From Acanthochlamys bracteata (taxonomy: Eukaryota > Streptophyta > Magnoliopsida > Pandanales > Velloziaceae), in contig CM034134.1 of the NCBI GenBank assembly GCA_019914995.1, positions 638,145 through 702,144 on the forward strand: a stretch of DNA of 64,000 nt, written 5' to 3'. Positions 10,454-22,815 of the stretch are shown piece by piece; within the stretch, counting starts at the first letter, position 1; each line of letters begins with the position of its first letter. A program made the position numbers and the translations under genes. Under the pieces are notes generated by a model. The model saw nothing but the letters and a program-made list of their open reading frames with translations. It ran no database searches and was not told the origin of the DNA.

Positions 10454-11816
10454 AGACGCTCTAAGCAATGTTACCAAACGTGGTCCTGTTAAACTTAAGT
10501 TTAGTAACAACAAGCAACACTCAGAATTTGACGATTATATATATGTTTGATAATAGACAACTTATCTACTAAAAACCAATTATTTTCAAAGTGACTAAGA
10601 CAAATTCCTAGGCAAAGGTCTATGAATTTGATAGATGTAAGAGAATGTTAGTCTGAACTTTTGAACTGCTTATCATTTCAAATAAATATTTTATATTTTT
10701 TGATAATTTTTTACAGTATTTTATATAATTTATTAAATTTTTTAAAAGTATAAAAATTATTATATAGTAACAAATTTTAAATATAATTTTTATTATTTTT
10801 AAGTAAAAAAATAAGCTCATTTTTAAAAAAATCTTTAAATAATTTTTTATTTTAAAAAAATTCTATTTTATAAACACTTTCGAATTTCTTCTGAATATTG
10901 TTTTTTAAGGGGACAAGATTGTAGAGAAAATTTTTGTAATTAATGTTGTGTCTGTTGTTAACTAGGGTTAGATAAAGAGTCTGCAATCAAAGAGATTAAG
11001 GACGTTATTGAAAGCTCTGAAGGTAGGGAAGGGAAGGAAGTGGTGCACTTAAGGGATGGTTATTTGGTAAAGCTATCACAAAATATAAGTTAGAAATAGA
11101 AACAACTTGGAAAAATTAGGGCATGTTTACCATTTATCAACCTATAAACTCACTTTTTTTTTAACTTATGTTTTAATTAAAATAAACTTAAATTTAAAAT
11201 AATTTTTTTCCATTACCAAACCCACCAAAATAATGAGTGTTTGTTGTTTTCTTAAAAACTACTTTCTGGATGCTTGAAAAGTGTTTACTATTCTTTGAAA
11301 AATATTATCTATAATGTATATATTTGATAATTGGTAGATCAAATATAATCCACTCGATCAATTTGGTGATCCGTTAGATAAATCGGTGATTCGATAGTCC
11401 TTTCAGGTTAATGTTCTGGTTGGATCTAACTATATTATTTTTTAGGTGGATAGATAACAATATCAAATTAGTCGTATTTTAATTGCATAAAAATAAGTAT
11501 TTTAATTATTTTTTGAAAGTAAATCTCGGTAAAAATAATGTTTAGCGAAAATAAAGTTCGAAATAGTAATTAAAATATGTAAGGTAAATTTTGAAATTTA
11601 ATTTTGATGCAAGTAGGTAGAGTTTGATGTGAAAATAGAATTAGAGTTCGGATGATAGTTAAAATACATAGGAACTCAAATTTGGAAAAAGAAATTGAAA
11701 TTTCTTGCAATTAAAACACTCCCTTATTGTCTCTCCGTTCATGTAATCGGAAGTACAATCTGTAAGCAGGAGAGACACAGCAGACAACAACGCTCTTGCC
11801 TACTACCTAATTTCGA

Positions 11817-11840
11817 AAGCCCAAGCCCAAGCCCAAGCCC
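11817..11840 (+). promoter_or_regulatory. (AAGCCC)4 site II-like cluster upstream of WTF9 copy 2
   Basis: This is an exact duplicate of the cluster at 6615-6638, ending 108 bases before the copy 2 start codon. The same 12-codon upstream ORF follows at 11841-11879. Confidence 0.5.
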
Positions 11841-11948
11841 ATGGCTGGCAACTTAAACATCAAACTTGAAGCTGATTAGTTGAAAGTTCAAATCTTTTGA
11901 ATTCTATTCTAAATTCCCGCGTCTGGGGAATTCTATCGAACACCTAGC

Positions 11949-13144
11949 ATGCAGTTCAAGAGAAACACAAGAACGTTTCTTCTACTTCTTCACCGTTTTC
12001 ACTTTCTCTACCGCTGCAGTAACAATCTCTCTGTTTTCTTTATCAGAAGCTATGTAGATGTGAAGATGAAATGGAAGAAAGATTACTCTTTCGACTCGGT
12101 TGATGTTCTTACCAAGTCCCGTGACCTCCGTCCGCTTCTCGCACTCAAAAATATCATCGCTGCTCAACCGGAAGGTTCGATCCCGATATCGGCTGTATCG
12201 AAAAGAGATCGAGAGCTTGAGATCTCCGGCCGTGTTGCTTCGTTCATGCGCAGGTTTCCTGCTGTGTTTGAAGAATTCACTGGCCCTCTTTATAATCTTC
12301 CTTGGTTCAGACTCACCAGCGAAGCACTCTCTGTTCACAAATATGAAAGATCCGTTTTTGAAGCTAACAAATGTGAAATTGTGGGGAGATTGAGGAGGCT
12401 TGTGATGATGTCGAAGGAAAAGATGCTCCCTTTCAGGATAATTCAGGGAATGCTGTGGTTTCTCAGCTTGCCGGAAGATTTCTTGAAGGATCCAGATGAG
12501 ATTTCATCCAACGGGTTGTTTAAAGTTATTGAATTGGGGATGGGGAGAAGTTGTTGAACGCTGAGTTCATTCCAGGGGAGAATTTACTGTCTGCTCTTCA
12601 GAGGAATTCCATCAAACAGTTGGCAGATGGGTGTTCGAAACCATTGCCGAGTTCAGCTTCCTTTCCACTTTTTCCATCCAAAGGCGTCCGATTGAAGAAA
12701 AAGATTGAAGACTGGTTGGTTGAGTTCCAGAATCTCCCCTATGTATCCCCATACGAAGATTTCTCTGGCTTGGATCCAAACAGTGATGTTTCTGAGAAGA
12801 GAGTGGCTGGTGTTCTTCATGAACTTCTTAGCTTGTTTGTTGATAATTCTGCTGAGAGGAGGCGGCTTCTTTGCCTCAGGAAGCACTTGGGCTTACCACA
12901 GAAGTTCCACAAGGTGTTCGAGAGACACCCGCATGTGTTCTACCTATTGCTTAAGCAGAAAACCTGCACTGTGGTGCTCAAAGAAGCTTATTTTGCTGGC
13001 AAGTACACTGAGATTCAGAAGCACCCAATGCTCAAAGTTAGAGAGAAGTATGTTAAATTGATGAACAAGTCAGAGCTGATCTTGAGGAGTCGCCGGAGTC
13101 GGAAGCCTTTGCCTGTGGTTGAAGACGAGGATTTATGTGCATAG
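11949..13144 (+). pseudogene. WTF9: WTF9-like PORR-domain gene, copy 2, frameshifted in the middle
   Basis: The start and N-terminal half are the same as copy 1, except that the family-typical FLGLPED reads FLSLPED. A run of five G in copy 1 (7334-7340 area) is four G here (about 12536-12540). The single-base loss shifts the frame after residue ~196 and stops it at 12557. The remaining ~200 residues continue without further breaks in the next frame from about 12551 to 13144, including the C-terminus that is broken in copy 1. Unbroken length would again be 398 aa. The two copies therefore carry complementary lesions. A one-base change in a G run is also a typical long-read consensus error, so the gene may in fact be intact. 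Confidence 0.88.
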
Positions 13145-14351
13145 GAGATTGAATTCATTGTGCATGTAAAATATTGGACGGCAGTCTGGGTAGTTCTCTA
13201 CTGCCGTTTTGCTGATGAAATGTTTTGTAATATGCTGCTCATAGCAGAGGTGATTGTGGATTCAGTGATGCTCAGATCGGCGACGAGTAAGCCATGACTG
13301 TCCGATATTGATTTCAGTGGTGTAGTCACTTGAGGTTTGTTTACTTGTAGAAATTGAACCGAAAAGTGAGTTCGTAAAAAATGAGTTTACGAAAACTAAA
13401 TATAGAAAGTCATTTAGAAGTGACTTGTTTGATAGGTGAAAGTGATTTTTGGGAGTTCTTTTCTGATAAGTAAACAAGCCCTTGATGGCAAGGCATACCC
13501 TTCTTTTTTGCTCTACTTGAATTAGAAAGGATATCTTCTTTTCACCTTCACAACTCACTTCTTTTACTAAAATGTTACTTTCAGCTATGCAAAAAATTAC
13601 TTTCAATCCATTGCTTCCTATAAAAAGTAATTCACTTTCAACAATATTAGTTATACTTAACTCATTACTAAAAACTAACACCCTAACAGTTTTGAGGATC
13701 CTGAATCCGTTGGCAAAGTAAACTAAAAAAATTTCAATCAGTTATTCATGTTCCACATTTTGCCCAGCCATCCATGATCCACCTTTCATGCGGAGGTTAA
13801 TACCCGTTGAAGGAGATCCAGAGTACAAGAATTTTAGAAGCGACCACAGCAGTTCTTTCTCACGCAATGCCTGTGTTGACACAGGCGACTACATTCATGG
13901 CCGTGATTGACACAGTCTCCATGCACTCCGAAGACGAAGACTGCATAGCGAAAAGCTGCATCCGTATTCATGGACAGGCGATGCGGAGATGGTTGAAAAG
14001 TTCCACGGCTTTGCAGTAATCAAGATAGGGAACAAGGACCAGACACGACGGAATAGGTGTGGCGCCAGCATGTTGGCATACGAGCCCATGATGCCGAGCT
14101 CCGGTCACCGGAATAACGTGTTGGGGAGAGAGTGACCATTTGAAGCTGCGAAGGTGCTGCAGCTGGGATGTTGAGCAACTCACCACACAAATAGTGTATT
14201 CTTTTGAAGTATAGAAAAGATACGCATAGATATTGATTTACAGATGAACTTTTAAGGGATATTTAAAAGTGCTTATAAAGTAGATTTTTTTAAAACAAAA
14301 GGAATAAAAGTTTTTGAAAAATAATTTTTATTTTGTATCTTAAAAATAATA

Positions 14352-15299
14352 ATATAAATTTTTTATATTTTTAAAAAATAAGCAATAATAAAATTGTTAG
14401 AATAACGGAGTTGAAAAACATTCCAAAACACCATCTACAAATAATAAGAGAGAAGGCGAACAAATTGAAGTAAAGAAGACAATCACAAAATCAACCAAGA
14501 TGAACGCCACACAAACGAATCACACAACAATGAGTTAACATCAGTTCAATTGAATTCAAATTCAACAAAAACAACGCCAAAATTTATTCGAAGGAAATCA
14601 AAATTTTTTTGCTTGCCTCAGTAAAGTTTTGAGACAGCTTTTTTCAGCTTATGAAAGTATATACAGGCGAATTTACATCCTAGGATAAAAATTGTAACTA
14701 ATAATATACAAGCTGAATACAGCAGTTGACGTGATGCAGTTAGTAGGACGGGTATTGATTCAGTCAGTGAGATTGAAGTAGAGTGGTTCTGAAAGATATT
14801 CAATGGCACTCATGAGGCCACTGGATAAGGAGGGTCCTTTGCTACAAGGAGTTAGTACCTAATAACCTTAGAGGATTCTCGATTGACATGCTTGGCGCAA
14901 AAGCTCTTTAAGGGATAGTGCCGCACTGTCCCTGCTCCTCCATGCCGTAGTATACAGTAAGTTTCTCAACATCTGTAAGAAAAGTAACCCATCAGACAAA
15001 ATATATCATAGAACAAAAAAACTAATGGTTTTCATTCTATTTCCAGAATTGTGTTTGCATGACATTCTTATGTCAGAAGCAAAAACCAAGATCTCTACAA
15101 GTGAGTAAGAACATTTAATGTGCATCTATAGCACTCTCTACACGTGACTAAGAGAACACTAATGTGGATCAAGGTTTAGCATTTCCAACTATGAATAGGT
15201 AGTATGTTTATTTACTTCAAGGTTACTATGCTGTAGCAAGTTTTCTATATGATTTTGGAACTTTCAAAAGTTAAAAGATAAGAGTGGTTACCAGGAAAC
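14352..15299 (-). other. 3' region of PDAT1, possible 3' UTR intron
   Basis: Downstream of the PDAT1 stop (transcript on minus strand) lies GGTAACC at about 15285-15291, a possible donor. A pyrimidine-rich TTTTCTTACAG acceptor lies near 14972-14982, ahead of a more balanced block at about 14800-14970. This is consistent with a spliced 3' UTR ending near 14600. The 63-residue frame at 14618-14809 has no recognisable similarity and is probably chance. Confidence 0.3.
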
Positions 15300-18200
15300 C
15301 TAGAGCTGTAAATTGATGTTCTCGGACCATTTAAATATATCAGAATAGACCTGATCGCCACCCAAATCTTCCCCAGCTGCTCCAGCTGCTACTCGTATTA
15401 TGTCTTCAATCAAAGCAAAATTCCCCATAATATCAACATGTGCACCACTTTGGGTTCCCCGACCCTCCAACAAATTAGCTGGAGGTGCATGATCGTACTC
15501 TCTTATGTATGTCTTGATACCTGAAGGATTAAATCGAGTTTTCCCTCGCCACCCTCTTGCACACATGAACCCTGAACTTAGAACTGGGACAGTCTCATCC
15601 CCATTCGCCAAGTAAACACCCCCCTGCAAACAGCTTCCATCAGATCCACCATTAGCCGAGGTGTCAATCTGAAAGGGTATGTAGCACTCGGCTGAGGGAG
15701 AGAGTTTATAAATGTACGCTCTTTCAGTAGGGATTCCCACACCGTACAAAGAATAAATTTCCATATCAGAAGCATTTGGCAATCTGCAAGAAAAGGAAAA
15801 ATTTAATATCTTTGAATCAAAGTGATGCAACGGTAATAGGAGTTTCGTCGGAAGAACAGTAAGCAAAAATCTGCTTTAAGATACAATCAACCTTGAATTT
15901 TAGTATTGCTGTCTAAGAGATTAGGATCTGATATTAAGGAAGAAACAAAAGCATGAGAACCTGAAAATAAGAGCAAAGCAACATCCCAAATGCATAGAAA
16001 AATGTGCTAGATATCCACATGCAAAGGCAAGAAATGATATGATACGCGCACATGTGCGCCCGCATGCATTTAAAAGTACTATCACTATATAAGTTTAGCT
16101 TGTTTAAAAAAAAAAAATCAATCGCTAGCAGGAATAAATAGCCAATTAGAAATTATAAACATTAATAAGTAATATCTCACGTTGTCTCCAAAGGATTAGA
16201 CCAATATCTGTAGTGCTGATACTTGGGGTCATCTAAATTATCAGCTATTCCATATGAAAAATGAGCACTTCCACGTTGCATCATCTTAGGAGCAACATAA
16301 CGAAGAAGATCCAAAATGGAGCCAGCAGTATATACTTTGTAATCAGCTACTGCTTTGAATCCTCCCCAATCCATTTCGTGGTATTCAGTCCAAACATCAC
16401 GACATGAAGCATTAGAATGAGTAAAGTTACCTTTAACTGCACCCTGTATTTCATGTATCAAACATGATTACAAGTTTACAAAAGTACAATAAAGTGAATT
16501 TCTGATGCATAACTAATTAGTAAACACAGGAAAGAAAGTTCAGATGATGGCAGCAAAAGACTATTAACTGCATATAAGCTCGTCTGCAAAGGATATTTAC
16601 CCTGAAATCTATCCTCTCAATCTTCGACGAATGCAATTCAGATTCATCCTTCCCAAAAGATATTATCCTCCCATAGTTGACTTGGTGTGACTGTGAATCA
16701 ACAACCTTCTCCATCTGAGAAGATTGTACAAGATCTGAGTCAATATTCTTCTGCTTCTTAGAAGTGCAGCTATAGCCTTCTTCAGGTGACCAATCTATAC
16801 CACCCCATATTGTATCGCCACCTTTCGGAATCATTGACATGGTTGAGTCCCATGTTCGAGTCATACGCATAAGGTGCCTCAAGGTTTGAAGACCAAGAAA
16901 GTCAGAATCCAATACCCCAGGAGCAATGGCCCTACCAAGAGGGCATCAGTCATTAATTTGGTTGGTTACGCTGAAGTAATTGCAGAAAATAATACATTCT
17001 CATTTTCTGTATAATATAATATGTATCTCTGTGTCTATACCCTATATGGTCTCACCTCAAAGTTTGAAAATTTCATGAAGTCTTACATGCAGTTCTCACA
17101 ACTTCAAAATGGGTAGACATACAGATATTCGTATCAGAGGTGCGAAGAGCCGTCTTTGTCTTTTCAAACAATCATGCACACATTGCTCTTACTTGGCTCT
17201 TTTATAGAATGACCATACAAATGTCAGTGCAGTGGGGACAGACGTATGCTGGATTGTTAGTTATGCACTTGTGGTTGCATAAAGTCTATCGGTGCAATTG
17301 ATGCTTACCTCTCATCTAAATGGCAAATCTCATGCAAATGATTATGAATCTATTCATATATTATACAATCAAGAATGAAACTGCTAAATTCATTTCTTGT
17401 TCCATGATTCAGACATCCATTTTCCAGACTAATGATATCTGCATATACATGTCATGCAATCAACCACATTTTGCAACTTTAGATATTTAAATTAATACTA
17501 GATCCCACAACTACCAGATAAGCAGAATCCAGTGCATATTGCTGAAAGTTATTTCAACATGTAGGTTAGAATGGGAAAAGTAGTGAATGCTAAATAACAA
17601 CAAATGATCTACCTGGCAACAGCAACATCCTTGGCTTCAGCAGAGAAAAGGCCAGTAACAGCTTTTGGAACACCTAAGAAAGGTCCACCTATATTCATCA
17701 CTGCTTTTATATGCCTGTGGCACCAGTCTGAACCCCCACCACCACCCATTGGAGCAGGAGCTTCAACCCACTTCATAAAGTGCAGAAAATAAAGTGCTCC
17801 CATGGAATGTGGAATTACTACAACTTTTTTTCCACCATTTGTAGCTACCATTAGTTCAATGTTACTTTTAATCCTGCTCAAAGTCTGATCTCTCACCTGC
17901 ATAAATAAATTAATTCTTGTTTATGAACATAAGTACTTTAATTTCGAAGATCGACATAGAAATATTAAGAGTGAAGTGCAACAGCTTGATGTCCTGTTAA
18001 AATTTGAAAGGAAGAGAAATGCAGAAATAGCACTCTTTAGGTAGCAACTAAATGAAAAAGGCTACCTCAGTATTTTGGAAAGATATTCTCCAATCATAAG
18101 CAGCCATGTACATTGTTTTCTCTTCATATCCAATGCGTGCCAAATTAGCAATCAATACTGCCCAGACAAAATAACCGGGAGCGAAATAATCAGCTGCCAC

Positions 18201-20181
18201 AAGTCCCGAAACGGGTCTGACCCTGACACCTGAAGGATCCAATCCAGTTTCATTGTCTAATGACATGTGCTCAACCCAGCATAAAGGTCTGAAAATTTCC
18301 CAGTAACAAACAGACAGAAATAAACCACCAAGCTTAAGATAAAGGATACCTAACATAGTAAATAGTGCCGCGGATTACAGAAAGTGAATCTATTAAAAAC
18401 GAACTGCAACTCAACCCCACAGATTATGGACTGCATGCTTCATTTGTAACCAAAACACTCCTATCTTGTCAAAAACCCAGAAATCATTAAGAATCTGCAG
18501 CATCTTTGTCATTAATATAATTTCATGTGCTAGTAAACGGCTATTAGGAGAGTCTTTTATCATCTAGATTCCTTCCCAATATTTGTTCCAGACATTATAG
18601 AGGTGTAGACAATGAGGTAGGAATTCTTCAAAAATGACCATAAGGAAAAGATTGCAAAGGATTTTACTTAAGTACATTTCCAGTGGCTAGGCATGATCTT
18701 TTTTATCTTCTTAAAATCTATCTGTATATTCAAATGGCTATGCAGAAGGTTGGAGCAGTGGAAAAAAAATTCGCAAAGAAACTCGGGAAGACCTCTGGGT
18801 GGTAGAATATTAAAATAAAACGCTCCAACAAACTTTTGAGAACTAAGTTTGCTCTAATGCTAACTTTTATGACAGGTAAGTGCATTTTCAAAGTACACTA
18901 TCTAATCTGTTCACCTAATGAACAGAACCTGGTTCCACCAACTATACCTCTACAAAATCAACTTTCATTCATTAGATAAAATTGCTGTTTCTCTTAAAAT
19001 GTTGCAAGAGAAGACTATCAGCTCCTAACAAGAGTACAACCCTTGAAATGACGTTGTCTAGACCAGCTCAACTGTGATGCACCAAAAGTGATCCAATTCT
19101 GTTTTCAGCTAGGATTGGAATTGCATCAGAACAGAGGGACAAAGTAATCCTTCGTTGTAGAAAAACCTTTTCCACCAAGTCTATCCTCCTCCACCTAACA
19201 TCAATATGCCCATGATTTGTCATTGTTTGTCAACAATCTACAGATCTTTCCAACAAAATCCTGCAATCATACCAAGCAGTTTTACGTATAGTTTCTCTCT
19301 CTACAAAATCCACCGATGCAGTTACTTAAAACTTCTATTCCCTGCAATTACCAGATGTAGGAGGGCATCAACTAAATCCATCTGATAATAATCACTTTCA
19401 CCACTCAACAGCAAAGAGTTCACGCCACTTGGCATAAGGAAACAGTCACCCAGAGCAAATGGCTTCATCTTACGCAACAAAAACCAAATATTTCTGTCAT
19501 AAACCCCTTATTAGAACTTCTCGCGCAGATCCACACCCATGGCAATATCTCACAGTTATGTGGGAGTCAAAATGCATGAATTAGTCCGAAAATTTTAAAT
19601 TTTCAATCACAAACGTCATATAGACTTCCAAAGATTACATACCATTAGCATTCCAGCCACAAAATATGGAAAGTTTAACAAAGCGTTTTCAAATAAAAAA
19701 AGAATCGAACGAAACGTTTTGATTACCGTTTATAGAGTTCGCCGAACGTTCCACCCCAAAGCCGTTTACGAAACAAACCATCAGCACACTGGTGCCCTTC
19801 CCAGAGTTCCAAACCTCCAGTAACAATCCCTGGAACGAAGACAACGGGGTGCATCGCTCTCAACCCTTCTTTCCTCAACTTAAGCCCCGGGGGATCCGGC
19901 AAGGGTCCGGTAATCGCTTCTGTCACGTACTGCGGGATCGACGACGGCATCGTGTTGTACAGAAATAGCAAGATCCACCATAACGAGCATATGCAACCGA
20001 TAAACCAGCAACAGTTGTCGAAACAACTACATCTGTTGTTGTTTTTGTTGTTGTTTTTCCTGTCGTTCCTTCTGTCTACTCTCTCTCCATCTCCGCCACC
20101 AACGACACGCTGGAGAGTAATCTGATCCTGATTGTGTTTGTCTTCAGATGGTTCAGCGCGGCGGCGGCGGAGCAAAACCAT
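15300..20181 (-). CDS. PDAT1: Phospholipid:diacylglycerol acyltransferase 1 (PDAT1)
   Basis: PDAT1 moves an acyl group from the sn-2 position of a phospholipid to diacylglycerol, making triacylglycerol at the ER. The six exons are 20181-19727, 18288-18066, 17896-17613, 16931-16601, 16443-16181 and 15783-15300. All junctions are GT-AG, and they sum to 2040 nt or 679 aa, close to the ~671 of Arabidopsis PDAT1. The N-terminus is basic and Asn-rich, followed by one membrane segment at about 59-76 (CCWFIGCICSLWWILLFLY). The LCAT-family lumenal domain follows, with GPLPDPPG, HPVVFVPGIVTGG and LFRKRLWGGTFGELYKR. The nucleophile Ser257 is in PHSMG; the likely Asp is in GDETVP and the His in GAHVDI, both in exon 6. 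The protein ends WSENINLQL. Intron 1 is about 1.4 kb. Function rests on strong family similarity. Confidence 0.95.
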
Positions 20182-20424
20182 TGTCGGCGGTGAAGGAGAA
20201 GGAGAGAGAGAGAGCGGCGGGAGAAGAAGATGACTGGTGGCGGTTTTTTTTGTTTATATGTAAGGATGGAGAGAGATGGTAGGGCCCGTGATTAGAGAGC
20301 TGGTGACAGGTTGCACAAATAGAGGAGAATCCGCCACCTGGGTGTAAACTAGTGGGGCAAGTTTGCTGTGTGGTGTTATAGTGTACTGATTTTTGTTCTT
20401 TGTAATGAGGCAAGGTTACGGAAG

Positions 20425-20676
20425 TGTTTATGAAATAGAGCGTATTTAACGAGTGTATTAAAATAAAATTTTTAAGAAATAAATTTAAAAATTAAAATTA
20501 AAAATTAAAAATATTTAATAAAAAATAAAATTTTATATTAATTATATATTTATAGTAAGTTTTAATTTTGAATTTTTAAAAAAAAATTTATTGATAAAAA
20601 TTTTATTTTAATTTTTGTATGTATTTAATATTAAAAATGAATTTAAGAGAAGTAGAGTTTGAGGTATTAGTAAACA
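20425..20676. repeat. MITE-like AT-rich element, family A
   Basis: The left end GTGTTTATGAAATAGAG and right end GAGGTATTAGTAAACAC are imperfect inverted repeats (GTGTTTA and TAAACAC match exactly). The interior is almost entirely A and T. It abuts a second element of another family at 20678. Confidence 0.5.
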
Positions 20677-20677
20677 C

Positions 20678-20886
20678 GTTTAAAAAATATTTTTATTTTT
20701 TTAAAAATAAGTTTCTTTTTTTACTTTTAAAAAATAATAATAATATACAATAAAAAAGTTTTACTCTGTAAAATTTTTTTACATTTTTAAATAAATTTTA
20801 TATACTTATAAAATATATATTAAAAAATATTAAATAAAAAAAAATTAAATAACAGCTTTTGAAAAACTAAACCAAACGCGCTCTGG
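20678..20886. repeat. MITE-like AT-rich element, TTTGG/CCAAA-ended family
   Basis: The left end is CGTTTAAAAAATATTTTTA and the right end GAAAAACTAAACCAAACGCG. The interior shows the family order: an A-rich block, then GTTTTACTCTGTAAAATTT, then a TTATAAAATATAT-like block. The same order is seen near 55478, 56522 and 56945. Confidence 0.5.
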
Positions 20887-22577
20887 GTGGACTTAAGAGT
20901 CTACTTATTATACTATAAACAAAATGTTTTTTCAAAAATTTTATTTTCAACTCAATTTTAAATTTTTAACAAAATTAAACAAAAATATAAACTTATTTTT
21001 AAATTTCACTTTTTACACTCATATTTCAGAACTAATAATTTATCTTTAATATTCACTTTAAATAATAAATAAATTAATAAATAAATAAAACTCATTTTTA
21101 TCGATTATTTTTTAAGTAATTCATTTTTAAAATTCAATTTTTGGACTCCAATTTCAAGCAAAGAAAACATGCCTTGGTTTGATTGTAATAATTTAGAAAG
21201 TAAATGTTTGATAACTGAATTTTTTTATAAATTGGATTGAAAATTCAATATCTACATATCTTCTATTCTTTTAGCTTAAAAAAATTTATAAGTGAATTCG
21301 TTTCCATAATAAGATATATATATATAAATTAAAAAGTGAATTCTTTTTCAGAAAAATTAATATTCTAAAAAAGTGATACATTATGAAAGCTTTATATCAT
21401 ATTTGGAAGTACCGTATTTAATTTTTTTATTCCAAATGAGATGTTTTTTAATAATTTTTGTTAAACATTCTATATTTTTTTAATTTAGAAAATATAAAAA
21501 ATTTTATTATACTTTTTTATGTAAAAAAATAAAATATTTTAAAATATTTTTTGTATAAAAAAGTTTTTTAATAAATGAGATGTTTTTTCCAAATAAGGAA
21601 AGTATAATTTTATAAAATTACAAGTGAATCCAAAGGTTCACTAAACGACAAAATAGAAAAACGACAAACATGAGCTATGGTTGGTTTACGTGAGACAAAG
21701 TTCATGTTGCGTGTTTGAAACGGAGCAGGAGATTTGAACTCTGCCGGCGGCGGACTGATCGAGAAATTTCTGAGCAAAATAATTGAAAATGTGAAATCTC
21801 GTACAAAATCTTAGTTCATTTATTATTTGATTACTACATTCTTGAATTTTTTTTATTTTCTATCTACAAACATATTTTACAGTATTTATTATTAATTATT
21901 AAAAATATTTATTGAATTTTATTTTAATAATTTCTATAATTTAAAATTGCTTAATAAGCTGAAAATATAGCTTAATTTATATGTTATATATAATTAAAAC
22001 ACCGTTTGACAATACCTTAATAATTTTTATTTTATATTTTTTTATAATATTCTATAAATTGTTTAAAAATTTTTAAAATATAAAAACTATAAAATATTAT
22101 ATTAATTTTTTTGCACCTAAAAATGTTCCCCAAATTCATTTCTATGTAATTTCAAAATAATGTTTTAAAAAACATTTTATTTAAATACTTCTAAAGATTT
22201 CTTAGATAAATTCTGTTAAAAAACAAAACACCTTCCTATTTTATTATTATTTAATTTTATTATAATTATTAGTAAAGATATAATAATCAGCTGATAGTTT
22301 TTAGTAGTAGAAAACTGGTGAAGGTAATAACAGTTTAAATCGAGCACCTGAACATTGAAAACAATTTTTTGTAGAAGGAGAAAGAAAGAAAAAGGTGAAG
22401 ATAGTTTTTGTCTTGTTTATTATTTTTCGTACTTGAAAGTTTTGTGATCTGGATTTCAGAATCTGCTTTTGCTCTTATGTTATAATTAATTATCATTATT
22501 TCTTTTGGACAAAAGTAATCTAGAAAGTATTAAAGCTAAAACCTACAAGTGAGAAATTCATTTCAGAATCACTTTTA

Positions 22578-22815
22578 CTGTTTGGTTTAGTTTATTAAAA
22601 AATAAATTTTTTCTTTTTCATTTTATATTTTTAATATATATTTTATAAGTTTTAAAAACTTTAATTTAAACTTTAAAAATTATAGAAAATTCTACATAAT
22701 AAATTTTTTTTATTTAATATTTTTATTTTTTTAAAAAAATAAATAAATAACTAAAATAAAAATATTTTTAATTTAAAAATAATTTATTTTATAAGTACTT
22801 CGAATGCAATCTTTA
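22578..22815. repeat. MITE-like AT-rich element, TTTGG-ended family
   Basis: It starts ACTGTTTGGTTTAGTTTATT and ends TTATAAGTACTTCGAATGC, with an interior of A/T runs in the same order as the other family members. The right terminal repeat is degraded. Confidence 0.4.

Larger units (their letters stand above)
9156..14351 (+). repeat. Tandem duplication unit, copy 2 (about 5.2 kb)
   Basis: This is the direct repeat of 3948-9155, with the same order of repeats, promoter, WTF9-like gene and GC-richer block. The right end is near 14351, where similarity to copy 1 stops after CTTAAAAATAAT. Substitution clusters distinguish the copies, for example 4660-4668 against 9863-9872, and 6185-6206 against 11397-11410. 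The copies are therefore not identical, although divergence is small. Confidence 0.93.

Noticed and set aside
20153-20413. 86-residue frame just upstream of and overlapping the PDAT1 start on the minus strand
   Set aside because: It is in a different frame from PDAT1 and lies in the 5' UTR. The PDAT1 ATG at 20181 gives the correct family N-terminus.
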